Part shown: piece by piece, positions 44,897 to 54,374 of the stretch
Position numbering within the stretch: position 1 is the stretch's first letter
Layout of the letters: each line of letters begins with the position of its first letter
DNA from: CAG-177 sp003514385
GTDB taxonomy: Bacteria > Bacillota > Clostridia > Oscillospirales > Acutalibacteraceae
Assembly (NCBI GenBank): GCA_051920445.1
Contig: JBPPLN010000001.1
Span: 682,001-746,000 of the forward strand
Length of the DNA: 64,000 nt
Direction of reading: 5' to 3'
The notes under the pieces: model-generated
Told to the model about the DNA's origin: nothing
The model's input: the letters and a program-made list of their open reading frames with translations, nothing else
Database searches by the model: none
Made by a program: the position numbers and the translations under genes

Positions 44897-45727
44897 ATGA
44901 AAACAGCAGTTATAGGCCTCGGACTCATAGGCGGTTCAATGGCAAAAGCGTTCAAAGACAACACGGACAGCGAGGTTTACGGTCTTGATATAAACGAGAG
45001 CGTCATGCTCAAGGCGAAGCTCGTCGGCGCGATAGACGGCGAACTGACGGACGATATCCTCGTGCAGTGCGACAGAGTTATAATCGCGCTCTATCCCGAA
45101 TCAACGGTCGAATTTCTTCAGAGCAAGGCGGATATGATCAAAAAAGGTGCAGTCGTTATAGACTGCTCCGGTGTAAAGCGATACGTCTTTACACCCGCCC
45201 ATGAGCTTGCAAAAGCCCACGGCTTTGAATTCATCGGCGGACACCCGATGGCGGGCGTTGAGAGATGGGGATTTGACAGCTCGTTCGGCATGCTGTTCAA
45301 CAACGCTTCGATGATCCTGACCCCCGACGGCGGCACGGATATAGCACTGCTGCACGAGATAAAGCAGATGTTCCTCTCGATAGGCTTCGGCAGCATCACC
45401 GTTGTTTCTCCCGAACAGCACGACAGAATTATCGCCTACACTTCTCAGCTCGCGCACGTCGTTGCAAGCGCATATATAAAGAGCCCGACCGCACTCGAGC
45501 ACACGGGCATGAGCGCGGGCAGCTACAGGGACATGACGCGCGTCGCGTCGCTCAACTCAAATATGTGGAGCGAGCTGTTCCTCGAAAACGGCGACAATCT
45601 TTTGAACGAAATAGATAACATTATAAATAATCTGACCGAATACCGCGACGCGATAGCGTCAAACGACAGGGCGAAGCTCGAAGCCCTGCTCGAGGACGGC
45701 ACGAAGAGAAAAGCCATCTGCGGATAA
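44897..45727 (+). CDS. tyrA: Prephenate dehydrogenase
   Basis: Oxidatively decarboxylates prephenate to 4-hydroxyphenylpyruvate on the way to tyrosine. The 276-residue protein has the NAD motif VIGLGLIGGSMAKAF, ECSGVK-like DCSGVKR, FIGGHPMAGVERWGF (substrate site) and the helical C-terminal dimer domain with QLAHVVASAY. No ACT domain, so feedback control is probably not on this subunit. AAAGGA precedes the ATG; 35 nt after aroF. Confidence 0.93.
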   Translation: MKTAVIGLGLIGGSMAKAFKDNTDSEVYGLDINESVMLKAKLVGAIDGELTDDILVQCDRVIIALYPESTVEFLQSKADMIKKGAVVIDCSGVKRYVFTPAHELAKAHGFEFIGGHPMAGVERWGFDSSFGMLFNNASMILTPDGGTDIALLHEIKQMFLSIGFGSITVVSPEQHDRIIAYTSQLAHVVASAYIKSPTALEHTGMSAGSYRDMTRVASLNSNMWSELFLENGDNLLNEIDNIINNLTEYRDAIASNDRAKLEALLEDGTKRKAICG

Positions 45728-45745
45728 AAAACAGGAGTGAAGACC

Positions 45746-46792
45746 ATGCAGACCGTAAAAGTCAGGGCATCGACCGAATACGATGTGCTCATTGAGCGCG
45801 GGATATTAAAAAGAGCCGGAGAGCTTATAAAAAAATACACGGGCGCCGGCAGAGCTTTGCTGATAACCGACCGCACGGTGGACGGGCTATATTCAAAAGC
45901 CGCGCTCGAGTCGCTGAAAAGCGCGGGGATAAACTGCGAAAAGTTCGTCTTTGAGGACGGCGAGGAGCACAAGAGCCTCAAAACAGTCGGCGACATCCTC
46001 TCGTTCGCGGCGCAGCTCAGCCTCAACCGGAGCGATATATTCGTAGCTCTGGGCGGCGGAATAGTCGGCGATGTAACCGGCTTTGCGGCGAGCGCGTATC
46101 TGCGCGGTGTCAGATTCGTCCAGATACCGACAACGCTTTTGGCGGCGGTCGATTCCTCAGTCGGCGGCAAAACGGGAGTCAATCTCCCCGAGGGCAAGAA
46201 CCTCGCCGGGGCGTTTCATCAGCCGTCGCTCGTTTTGTGCGACCCCGATTGCTTCGACACGCTGAGTGATTCACTCTTTGCCGACGGCGCGGCGGAGAGT
46301 ATAAAATACGGCATAATCTCCGACGAAAGTCTTTTTGAAAATTTCGAGTCAGGCGACGTAAAAGGCAATATAGATAACATCGTGCGCCGCTGCGTCGAGA
46401 TAAAAAGCGACATAGTCTCGCGCGATGAATTTGACACGGGCGAGCGTCAGAAACTCAATCTCGGGCATACGCTCGGCCACGCAATAGAGCGATGCAGCGA
46501 TTTTGCTGTTTCGCACGGTCACGCAGTGGCGATAGGCACAGTTCGCGCCTGCATCGCGGCGCAAAAGCTCGGCGTGTGCAAAGATGATATATCGGAGCGC
46601 GTGAAAAAAGTTATGGCACAAAACGGGCTCCCCGTCTCGACCGATATTCCCGTTCATGAGCTCGCGGGAGTCATGCACCGCGACAAAAAATGCAGCTCGG
46701 CGGGAATAAATCTCATTCTGCCGACTAAAATCGGCGAGTGCATCCTATATAAAACAAGCCCGGACGAGCTCGAAAGCATATATTCTCTTTGA
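45746..46792 (+). CDS. aroB: 3-dehydroquinate synthase
   Basis: Second shikimate step, NAD- and metal-dependent cyclisation of DAHP. The 348-residue protein has ALGGGIVGDVTGFAASAYLRG (NAD site), QIPTTLLAAVDSSVGGKTGVN (signature) and NLGHTLGHAIE (metal His). The ATG at 45746 follows AGGAG by 8 nt; an earlier GTG overlaps it. Confidence 0.96.
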   Translation: MQTVKVRASTEYDVLIERGILKRAGELIKKYTGAGRALLITDRTVDGLYSKAALESLKSAGINCEKFVFEDGEEHKSLKTVGDILSFAAQLSLNRSDIFVALGGGIVGDVTGFAASAYLRGVRFVQIPTTLLAAVDSSVGGKTGVNLPEGKNLAGAFHQPSLVLCDPDCFDTLSDSLFADGAAESIKYGIISDESLFENFESGDVKGNIDNIVRRCVEIKSDIVSRDEFDTGERQKLNLGHTLGHAIERCSDFAVSHGHAVAIGTVRACIAAQKLGVCKDDISERVKKVMAQNGLPVSTDIPVHELAGVMHRDKKCSSAGINLILPTKIGECILYKTSPDELESIYSL

Positions 46793-46803
46793 CGGAGGGC
46801 GCA

Positions 46804-47997
46804 ATGGATATCAGGATAACACCGGGCAAGCTTTGGGGCACTCTCGAAGCTCCGCCATCAAAGTCGCACGCGCACAGGCTGATGACAGCCACCAGGCTCG
46901 CAGGCAAAAAAAATTCCGAATCGCTCTGCACCTCCGAGGACACGCGCGCAACCTTCCGCTGTCTTAACGAGCTGCATGACGGCGGCATCCTCGACTGCGG
47001 CGAAAGCGGAACAACTCTGCGCTTCCTGCTCCCCGTCGCCTCGGCGCTCGGAATAAATGCAGAATTCATCGGCCACGGCAGACTGCCGGAGCGCCCGATG
47101 TCGGCGCTCACCGACGCACTCAGAGAAAACGGCGCAGTGATTTCTGCTGATAATCTGCCGATAAAAGTCTCGGGGCAGCTTCATTCGGGCGTGTTCAGAG
47201 TACCCGGAAACATCAGCTCGCAGTTCATATCGGGACTGCTTTTCGCCCTGCCTCTGCTCGACGGAGAGAGCGAAATAATAATCGAGGGCAGACGCGAGTC
47301 GGTCGGATATATAGACATGACTTTAGATGTGCTCAGAGATTTTTCCGTTTCTATAGAAGAAACTTCAAGCGGATATAAAATAAAAGCGCCGCAGAAATAT
47401 ATCGAGCCCGATTCCCCGCGCGTTCAGGGCGACTGGTCGAACGCCGCGTTCTTCCTTTGCGCAGGCGCGCTCGGCGGAGAGACGGATATCACGGGGCTGT
47501 CACTCGACAGCCGACAGAGCGACCGCGCGATTGTGAGTATACTAAAAGACTTCGGCGCGGATGTAAATTGCGGCGATATGATTTCAGTCCGAGGGAACGG
47601 GCTTCGCGGCATCAAAATAGATATTTCGCAGTGTCCCGATCTCTTCCCGACCCTCGCGGCAACCGCATGTGCGGCTTTGGGAGATACGATATTTACAAAC
47701 GCCGCGCGGCTAAGAATAAAAGAGAGCGACCGCATCGAGGCGGTCGAAAAGATGATAAATTCACTCGGCGGTTCGGCCGAAAGCACGGAGGATTCCCTGA
47801 CCGTCCGCGGCACGGGCACACTCCCCGGCGGCGAGGTCGATTCGTTCAACGATCACCGCATCGTCATGGCGGCGGCAATCGCGGCATGCATATGCGAAAA
47901 TCCCGTTATTATACACGACGCGCAGGCGGTGAACAAATCATATCCGAACTTCTTTGAAGACTACAGAAAACTGGGAGGAAAAGCGGATGTCATCTGA
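46804..47997 (+). CDS. aroA: 3-phosphoshikimate 1-carboxyvinyltransferase (EPSP synthase)
   Basis: Sixth shikimate step. The 397-residue protein has PPSKSHAHRLMTATRLAG (PEP/S3P site), LDCGESGTTLRFLLPVAS, DLFPTLAATACAALGDT, RIKESDRIEA and DHRIVMAAAIAAC. The LDCGESGTTLRFLLP loop has Gly-Glu-Ser-Gly-Thr where glyphosate-sensitive enzymes read GNAGT, closer to the class II pattern (inference). GGAGG precedes the ATG. Its 3' end overlaps aroC by 11 nt. Confidence 0.95.
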   Translation: MDIRITPGKLWGTLEAPPSKSHAHRLMTATRLAGKKNSESLCTSEDTRATFRCLNELHDGGILDCGESGTTLRFLLPVASALGINAEFIGHGRLPERPMSALTDALRENGAVISADNLPIKVSGQLHSGVFRVPGNISSQFISGLLFALPLLDGESEIIIEGRRESVGYIDMTLDVLRDFSVSIEETSSGYKIKAPQKYIEPDSPRVQGDWSNAAFFLCAGALGGETDITGLSLDSRQSDRAIVSILKDFGADVNCGDMISVRGNGLRGIKIDISQCPDLFPTLAATACAALGDTIFTNAARLRIKESDRIEAVEKMINSLGGSAESTEDSLTVRGTGTLPGGEVDSFNDHRIVMAAAIAACICENPVIIHDAQAVNKSYPNFFEDYRKLGGKADVI

Positions 47998-49063
47998 AAA
48001 CGGACAGAACATAAAGCTCACGGTATTCGGCGAATCACACTCGAGCGCAGTCGGAGTTGTTATTGAGGGACTGCCCGCAGGCGAAGCGATAGACGAGGAA
48101 CAGATAATGCAGTTCATGCGCCGCAGAATGGGCGGCAAGGCGTGGAGCACTCCGCGAAAAGAGGAGGACAAGCCTGAATTTCTGTGCGGTCTGCTCGGCG
48201 GCAGAACAACGGGCACGGCGCTCTGCGCGATAATACGCAACAGCAACATCCGTCCCGCGGACTACGAAAACATGAAAAATATTCCGCGTCCGTCCCATGC
48301 GGACTACCCCGCGTTCGTCAAATACGGCGGCGCGAACGACCGAAGCGGCGGCGGGCAGTTTTCCGGCAGGCTGACGGCTCCCCTGTGCGTCGCCGGCGCG
48401 ATAAGCGAACAGCTACTCGCGCGAAAGGGCATAAAAGTTGCCGCGCACCTTTCGCGTGCGGCGGGCATTGACGACGCGCCGTTTGACCCATGCAACCCGG
48501 ACAACGGAATTTTTGACAAGCTCAAAGCAAAGCTCTTCCCCACCATTGACGACAATGCGGGCGAAGAGATGACGAAGAAAATAATCGAGGCAAAAGAGTC
48601 GCTCGACTCCGTCGGCGGAATAGTCGAATGTGCGGTCACGGGACTCGGCGCAGGGCTCGGCGACCCGATATTCGGCTCGGTCGAGAGCAGGATATCTTCA
48701 ATGATATTCGGCATCGGCGGCGTGCGCGGAATCGAGTTCGGCGCGGGATTCTCTGCGGCGGACATGACCGGGAGCGTCCACAACGACCCCTACTGCCTCA
48801 TTGACGACAAGATAAAGACGGTCACGAACAACCACGGCGGCATCATCGGCGGACTCACGAGCGGAATGCCGATAATATTCAGAGCGGCGTTCAAGCCGAC
48901 CCCGTCGATAGGTCTGCCGCAGAGGAGCGTCAATCTCGACTCGCTCGAAGAGACTCGCCTCGAAGTCAGAGGCAGGCACGACCCGTGCATCGCGGTGCGC
49001 GCAGTCCCCTGTGTCGAAGCGGCGGCGGCAGTGACCGTCCTTGATATGGTGCTCGGCAAGTAA
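47987..49063 (+). CDS. aroC: Chorismate synthase
   Basis: Last common step, FMN-dependent elimination giving chorismate. The 358-residue protein has the signature FGESHSSAVGVVIEGLPAG, GRTTGTALCAIIRN, RPSHADYPAFVKYGGANDRSGGGQFSGR and RHDPCIAVRAVPCVEAA. GGGAGG lies 8 nt before the ATG at 47987, inside the aroA end, indicating coupled translation. Confidence 0.96.
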   Translation: MSSENGQNIKLTVFGESHSSAVGVVIEGLPAGEAIDEEQIMQFMRRRMGGKAWSTPRKEEDKPEFLCGLLGGRTTGTALCAIIRNSNIRPADYENMKNIPRPSHADYPAFVKYGGANDRSGGGQFSGRLTAPLCVAGAISEQLLARKGIKVAAHLSRAAGIDDAPFDPCNPDNGIFDKLKAKLFPTIDDNAGEEMTKKIIEAKESLDSVGGIVECAVTGLGAGLGDPIFGSVESRISSMIFGIGGVRGIEFGAGFSAADMTGSVHNDPYCLIDDKIKTVTNNHGGIIGGLTSGMPIIFRAAFKPTPSIGLPQRSVNLDSLEETRLEVRGRHDPCIAVRAVPCVEAAAAVTVLDMVLGK

Positions 49064-49084
49064 ATTCATACGGAGATGGTAAAA

Positions 49085-50224
49085 ATGGAGCTTTCAGACT
49101 ACAGAAAAGAACTTGACTCAATTGACGCGCAGATGCTTGAGCTTTTCAAGCAGCGGATGAACACCGTGCGCGGCGTTGCGGAATATAAAAAAGAAAACAA
49201 GCTGCCCGTCCTCCAGCAGGGCAGAGAGCGCGAGATTCTTGCCGCCGCGGCGGCGGGAGCAGGCGAAGAGCTCGAAGACTACGCCCGCACATTTTTCGCG
49301 ACCCTCATGGATGTCAGCCGCTCTTATCAGGAGAGACTGACAGCAAAAGGCGGCGTTATCTCGGAAACTATAACCGATGCTCTCAAAAACACTCCGCCGA
49401 TATTCCCGAAGCACGGCACCGTCGCCTGCCAGGGCGTTGAGGGCGCATATTCCCAGCTCGCCTGCGACAAGCTCTTTACTGCTCCGTCCATCTCATATTT
49501 CAAGAATTTCGAGGGCGTGTTCGCCGCCGTTGAACAAGGGCTGTGCGAATACGGTATTCTCCCGATTGAAAACAGCACCTACGGCACGGTAAACGAGGTC
49601 TATGACCTGATGAAAAATTACCGTTTCCATATTGTAAGAAGCATCAAGCTGAAGGTTGACCACTCCCTGCTCGTCCTGCCCGGCACCGAGCTTAAAGATG
49701 TCAAGGAGATATTCTCCCACGAGCAGGCAATCGGCCAGTGCTCTGAGTTTCTCAAGGCGCACCCCGGCATAAAAGTCACCGTGTGCGACAACACCGCCGC
49801 CGCGGCAAAGATGCTCCACGAGAGCGGCAGGCACGACTCCGCGTCTATTTCGTCGGCTGGCTGCGCAAATCTCTACGGTCTGAAAAAGCTCGACACCCGC
49901 GTTCAGAACACGGACGGCAACTTCACCCGCTTCATCTGCATCTCGAAGAAAGCCATGATTTTCCCCGGCGCGGACAGAATAAGCCTCATGCTCTCCCTGC
50001 CGCACAGACCCGGCTCGCTCTATTCGCTCATCTCGAAGTTCTCCGTCCTCGGACTCAACCTCACAAAGCTTGAGAGCCGCCCGATAGCCGGCAGCGACTT
50101 TGAATTCATGTTCTATTTCGACATCGAAGCGTCTGTATACTCCCCCGCAGTCCTTGCCCTGCTTGACGAACTTTCGGACAGTCCAGAGCTGTTCGTGTTC
50201 CTCGGCAGCTACTCGGAGGTCTGA
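49085..50224 (+). CDS. pheA: Bifunctional chorismate mutase / prephenate dehydratase
   Basis: Converts chorismate to prephenate and then phenylpyruvate. The 379-residue P-protein has an AroQ-type mutase domain (about 1-85: YRKELDSIDAQMLELFKQRMNTV), the dehydratase domain (about 112-290) with ENSTYGTVNEVYD and the TRF motif in DGNFTRFICI, and a C-terminal ACT domain (about 300-375; HRPGSLYSLISKFSVLGLNLTKLESRP) for phenylalanine feedback. The ATG at 49085 follows GGAG by 9 nt. Immediately followed by aroE/K. Confidence 0.95.
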   Translation: MELSDYRKELDSIDAQMLELFKQRMNTVRGVAEYKKENKLPVLQQGREREILAAAAAGAGEELEDYARTFFATLMDVSRSYQERLTAKGGVISETITDALKNTPPIFPKHGTVACQGVEGAYSQLACDKLFTAPSISYFKNFEGVFAAVEQGLCEYGILPIENSTYGTVNEVYDLMKNYRFHIVRSIKLKVDHSLLVLPGTELKDVKEIFSHEQAIGQCSEFLKAHPGIKVTVCDNTAAAAKMLHESGRHDSASISSAGCANLYGLKKLDTRVQNTDGNFTRFICISKKAMIFPGADRISLMLSLPHRPGSLYSLISKFSVLGLNLTKLESRPIAGSDFEFMFYFDIEASVYSPAVLALLDELSDSPELFVFLGSYSEV

Positions 50225-50225
50225 C

Positions 50226-51458
50226 ATGAAGTGCGCACTCATCGGTGAAAGGCTCGGTCACAGCTACTCGAAGCTCATTCACGAGGCGTTCGGACTGTAT
50301 TCATATGAACTGGTCAGCCTGCCGAAAGACAAGGTAGGCGAGTTCATGGAGAATGAAGAATTTGACGCATTTAATGTGACCATTCCATATAAGCGCACGG
50401 TCATGCCCTACTGCTCATACATCAGCCCGGAGGCTCAGAAAATAGGCAGCGTCAACACCGTTGTCAGAACATCGGACGGGCTTCACGGATTCAACACCGA
50501 TTATTTCGGCTTCAAATCCATGGCAGAGCGCGCGGGAATAGATTTTGCGGGCAAAAAAGTCGTCATTCTCGGCAGCGGCGGCACCTCGCTGACCGCGAGA
50601 TCCGTGGCATCGGACGGCGGCGCAGAGAGAATAACCGTAGTCTCCCGCTCCGGCGAATACAACTACGATAATCTCGAAAAGCTCGCCGACTGCGAAGTAC
50701 TGATAAACACAACACCTGTCGGAATGTATCCGAACAACGGCAGCTCGGCGGCGAGCCTCGACAAATTCCCGCGCTGCGAGGCGGTGCTCGATGTGATATA
50801 TAACCCGCTGCGCACTCAGCTTATCATGCAGGCGCTCGAACGCGGGATAAAATGCTCGGGCGGGCTCTATATGCTCGTCGCGCAGGCGGCGCAGAGCGCA
50901 AAATATTTCTGCTCCGCCGAGATAGGCAAAGAAGAAATCGAGCGCGTATTCCGTTCGCTCGCGCTCGATGTTCAGAATATAATTCTCGTCGGCATGCCCG
51001 GGTGCGGCAAGACGACCATAGCCGGAGAGCTCTCGAAGCTCACCGGGCGAAAGGCGGTCGACACGGATTCGCTCGTCGAAGAATCAGCGGGAATGAGCGT
51101 CCCTGAAATATTCTCGCAATACGGCGAGAAGCGCTTCAGGGAGCTTGAAGCGCAGGCTGTCCGCGGCGCGGCAAAAGAAAAAGGGCTGATAATCGCAACG
51201 GGCGGCGGCGCGGTGCTCGACCCCGGAAATGTCCGCGCGCTCAAGGGCAACGGGCGCATATATTATCTCAAAAGAGACCTCGATCTGCTCTCGCTCGACG
51301 GCAGACCGCTCTCGAAGAGCCGCGAAACGCTTGACAAAATGTTCGCGACGCGCGACCCGATATATTCAAATTGCGCGGACGCGGCAATTAACAATGATTT
51401 ATCCCCTGTGTTGACCGCACAGCGGATAAAGGACGAGCTCGGCTCGTCCGATATATAG
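50226..51458 (+). CDS. aroEK: Fused shikimate dehydrogenase-shikimate kinase
   Basis: One 410-residue polypeptide combines two enzymes. Residues 1 to about 248 are AroE: GERLGHSYSKLIHEAFG, catalytic Lys56 (NVTIPYKRTV), Asp92 (FNTDYFG), NADP loop GSGGTS (116-121) and INTTPVGMYP. Residues from about 250 are AroK: Walker A VGMPGCGKTT (255-264), DTDSLVEESAGMSVPEIF, FRELEAQAVR and ATGGGAV. The first ATG follows the pheA stop by 1 nt. Last gene of the operon, with the terminator after it. Confidence 0.93.
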   Translation: MKCALIGERLGHSYSKLIHEAFGLYSYELVSLPKDKVGEFMENEEFDAFNVTIPYKRTVMPYCSYISPEAQKIGSVNTVVRTSDGLHGFNTDYFGFKSMAERAGIDFAGKKVVILGSGGTSLTARSVASDGGAERITVVSRSGEYNYDNLEKLADCEVLINTTPVGMYPNNGSSAASLDKFPRCEAVLDVIYNPLRTQLIMQALERGIKCSGGLYMLVAQAAQSAKYFCSAEIGKEEIERVFRSLALDVQNIILVGMPGCGKTTIAGELSKLTGRKAVDTDSLVEESAGMSVPEIFSQYGEKRFRELEAQAVRGAAKEKGLIIATGGGAVLDPGNVRALKGNGRIYYLKRDLDLLSLDGRPLSKSRETLDKMFATRDPIYSNCADAAINNDLSPVLTAQRIKDELGSSDI

Positions 51459-51471
51459 GAGACAGGTTTGG

Positions 51472-51502
51472 CAAAAGGGAGCAGAAATTCTGCTCCCTTT
51501 TG
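51472..51502 (+). terminator. Terminator of the aromatic operon
   Basis: CAAAAGGGAGCAG pairs with CTGCTCCCTTTTG (13 bp, 5-nt loop), then TCCTTTT. Because of its A/T ends it can also work for the convergent Nudix gene. Confidence 0.85.
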
Positions 51503-51602
51503 TCCTTTTCATATTGCTTGTAGCGAAGTTTGTCAAAGGTATTTTCTAAATTAAACGGTTAATATAAAAGTAGAGAAAATCAAACCGACAAACTGGAATT
51601 TG

Positions 51603-52088
51603 TCAATTAAGTTCTTCAACGAAATTTAGAATACGTTGCGTTGCCAACTCATCCCTGGACAGTTTTAGCAATTCGTCAGCCGTAATCCATTTATAATCAG
51701 ATGTTTCTCCTTCTTGCAAAACGACACTATCCTCATCTACATCCGTAATGCAAAGATACTCCACATAAAACGATTTATGGCTGTGGTGGAGCACCCTTCC
51801 TATTTCTACCAAATTATTGGAGGTAATTCCCGTTTCTTCATAAAGTTCTCTAGCGGCACAGATTGCAGGTTCTTCACCTTGTAATGCAGAACCACCCGCT
51901 GTAGCCTCCCACATTCCGCCCAAATGCTTTCTTTTATCCCTTTGCATGATGAGATAACTACCATCTATATGTCTAACAATTATTTCACAGACCAAATGAA
52001 AAAAGCCTTCTGGAATTACCTCTCCTCGAACCAAGGTTACACCCTGAATCTTTTTGAAATCTCTATCATAAGCGTCCCACAGTTCCAT
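51603..52088 (-). CDS. Nudix hydrolase, AT-rich
   Basis: The 161-residue protein has a full Nudix box: Gly66, then Glu72 and REL/EE/G at 80-87 (AARELYEETGI), matching GX5EX7REUXEEXGU. It looks like the IPP-isomerase-like or ADP-ribose/(deoxy)nucleotide diphosphatase Nudix enzymes; the substrate is unknown. GGAGG precedes the ATG. The gene is visibly AT-richer and uses more A/T-ending codons than its neighbours, suggesting recent acquisition. Confidence 0.88.
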   Translation of the reverse strand: MELWDAYDRDFKKIQGVTLVRGEVIPEGFFHLVCEIIVRHIDGSYLIMQRDKRKHLGGMWEATAGGSALQGEEPAICAARELYEETGITSNNLVEIGRVLHHSHKSFYVEYLCITDVDEDSVVLQEGETSDYKWITADELLKLSRDELATQRILNFVEELN

Positions 52089-52132
52089 ATTTCGTTTACC
52101 TCCACAAATTCCGATTTGTTGAGCCGATGCTC

Positions 52133-52161
52133 AGTATAGCACACTCGTGCCTCAATCGCAA
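52133..52161 (-). promoter_or_regulatory. Probable promoter of the Nudix gene
   Basis: TTGCGA (52161-52156) and TATACT (52138-52133) on the minus strand, spacer 17 bp. The 52162-52293 stretch beyond it has two small palindromes but no gene. Confidence 0.55.
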
Positions 52162-52293
52162 GCGATCCGCAAGGGCGCACTCACTCACCACCTGCCCAAG
52201 ATCGGGCGGCGGCAGTGATTATATCGGTAAGTTTCAAAGACTGTTTTCAGCAAAATGGATTGAAGATAAATACTATATTAAAGATATCTAAAA

Positions 52294-52327
52294 TTTTCCC
52301 CGGTCAGCACAATATGACCGGGGAAAA
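52294..52327 (-). terminator. Terminator of the ceramidase-like gene
   Basis: TTTTCCCCGGTCA pairs with TGACCGGGGAAAA around an 8-nt loop, followed by TTTTAG on the minus strand. Confidence 0.75.
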
Positions 52328-52328
52328 A

Positions 52329-54071
52329 TTATTTATTCAACCGCGCTTTAAAGCTTTTCATCATGTCCTCGACACCTGCGGCGAACGCGGACGCGGTGTG
52401 CGCGCCGATGGAAAACATCTCCTGATAATGGGCGTAATCTTTGAAAAACAGCTTTTCAGCGAGCTTGCCGTAGCCCGCGAAGAACATGCAGTAGTCATTG
52501 TCCGGGATGATATATCCGAGCGCGTCGTTCGCGAGCCCGAAAACCGCCGTGTCCCCGCCGACGATATCACAGAGGCTTTTGAAGCCGCTCGCCCTGTTTG
52601 TAATGCTGTTTTCCGCGAGCATATCACCAGTGCCGCTGACGAGTCCCGGCGTTATCTCCCCCGGCACAAGCAGGGCTTTGAACTCGCCGCCAAGTTCGAG
52701 ATATCCCATCTCCGTCTCAAGTTCATATATTCCCTTTGCGGGTCTTGTCATATCAAAGCACGCGAAGCCGAGCTTGCCGATCATCTTTTCGAGCGGATTA
52801 TCGACCCTGAGCGCCGTTTCTTTGTGTATTGAAACAAGCTTCGGCTCAAGCTCGCGCTCTTCGACAGTGCATTTGCCTATCCTTTCGACGGCGCTTTTAT
52901 ACGCTTCACCGCTGTTTTTCGGCGAGAGCAGAGGATTTTGTTCTATTTCTTCGCACTCTTTCGTCATCGCGAGAACGAGCTTTCCAAGATCGCGCCCGAG
53001 AGCCTCGGTCTGGCGTGTAAAGTTCTCTTCCTTTACTCCGCCCGCTCCCCTGTTCGGGTATATTCCGTTGACCGCACCGTTGATAAAAATGAAGTTTTCG
53101 CCCGCCGAGTTTATCTCACGCTCCATATAGAACGGAAAATCGGCGGAGAGCATATCGCCGCGGTTGTTTTTTATCCGCAGTCCGTTTGCGTATGGGTGCG
53201 CGCCGAAGTTGACCAAAACTGTCGGGCGGCTCGCGATATTATCGGGCACGAAGCGCAGGCGGCTGAGGCGCGGCGAATATTCGCGCGGCGGACGCTTGGC
53301 GAAGATAAAATCTTTTATCCCGTACTCGCTCAGAGTCATGTCGCCATACGGCTTTTTTGCCGAATATTTTTCGAGCTTTTCGACGCTGTTTTCGCCTATC
53401 TGCGCCGCAAAAAGCCGACCCGGTTCCATATTTCTCACCGCCTCGGCGACGGCTTTTTTCGTCTTTTCGACTATAAGATCAATAAACGCTCCGTCAACGC
53501 TCGGCAAGGGCTGCGAGTGCGTTATCAGCTTCGATATGTTTTCAAAAAATTTCTTTCCCGTCACGCTCCATATGCCCATGGTGTCTATCGAGCTGTGGGC
53601 GTGGGTCGAAAAAATATTGATATATCCGACATTGTTCGTGCAGCAGAACGAATCAAGCTCGCTGCGTATGCGGCGAACGACCGTGTTTGTGAGCCCGATA
53701 CAGTCAACGGCACAGAACACCTCGGCCGCTCTTTGCTTGCCGTCGCTTATGGCTATCGCCCGCACTTTTATATCGTCGAGCACGCCGCGAACCCTGCGCG
53801 GAGGAACAGACAGGTTGCCGCCGATATAATAATTTTTCGCATCAATATCCGGCGGCGTTATGCTCCGCTCGGAGAAGCCGAGATACCAGCTGTCGCCGGC
53901 AGTGTCCGCAATGCGTATTGTATCTTCGCGCTTATCTTTCGGTTTTTCCGTTTTGAATCCGGGCGGCTCGGGCAGAATTCTATTCAGCCCGCTCAAAAAA
54001 ACCGTCAACCCCTGCTGCGCCCTGAATGCGCGGGCGGCGCCTTTTTTGAATTTTTCATCAAAAGTATACAT
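52329..54071 (-). CDS. Neutral/alkaline ceramidase-like protein
   Basis: The 580-residue protein resembles the N-terminal domain of neutral/alkaline non-lysosomal ceramidases (PF04734): LGFSERSITPPD (GxxxxDITPP-like), then FSTHAHSSIDTMG, where ceramidases carry zinc histidines, and NFGAHPYANGL. No signal peptide is visible, so unlike secreted ceramidases it is likely cytoplasmic; the C-terminal catalytic serine region was not identified. Many Clostridia encode such proteins of unknown role. GAGGTGAG precedes the ATG. It stands alone. Confidence 0.65.
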   Translation of the reverse strand: MYTFDEKFKKGAARAFRAQQGLTVFLSGLNRILPEPPGFKTEKPKDKREDTIRIADTAGDSWYLGFSERSITPPDIDAKNYYIGGNLSVPPRRVRGVLDDIKVRAIAISDGKQRAAEVFCAVDCIGLTNTVVRRIRSELDSFCCTNNVGYINIFSTHAHSSIDTMGIWSVTGKKFFENISKLITHSQPLPSVDGAFIDLIVEKTKKAVAEAVRNMEPGRLFAAQIGENSVEKLEKYSAKKPYGDMTLSEYGIKDFIFAKRPPREYSPRLSRLRFVPDNIASRPTVLVNFGAHPYANGLRIKNNRGDMLSADFPFYMEREINSAGENFIFINGAVNGIYPNRGAGGVKEENFTRQTEALGRDLGKLVLAMTKECEEIEQNPLLSPKNSGEAYKSAVERIGKCTVEERELEPKLVSIHKETALRVDNPLEKMIGKLGFACFDMTRPAKGIYELETEMGYLELGGEFKALLVPGEITPGLVSGTGDMLAENSITNRASGFKSLCDIVGGDTAVFGLANDALGYIIPDNDYCMFFAGYGKLAEKLFFKDYAHYQEMFSIGAHTASAFAAGVEDMMKSFKARLNK

Positions 54072-54374
54072 ATCTCACCTCGCGAGCAAGTAAAGCTAAT
54101 TGCATTTACATTATAAATTATTCCGGCGCATGCTTTTTTGTCATTGTCCGTGCCGTATGCGGCATATTATTCCTGTGCCCGCTTCTCTTCTTTCTCTATA
54201 ATACAATGTTTAAAAGAATATCGCAACCCCGGTTCATTCACGGTTCGTACAAATTTTCTTTACTTTGATTTAATGAATTTTTACTATTCAGTACACAATC
54301 GGATGTTATTATGTCAGTGTAGTGAGAGGGAAGAAAAGTCAGACGGCTACCAACTACGAAAGGACATCAGCAAG

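Noticed and set aside
52140..52215. Small palindromes (ATCGC/GCGAT and GCCC/GGGC) upstream of the Nudix gene as a mobile-element end.
   Set aside because: Too short and without matching inverted copy in the window.
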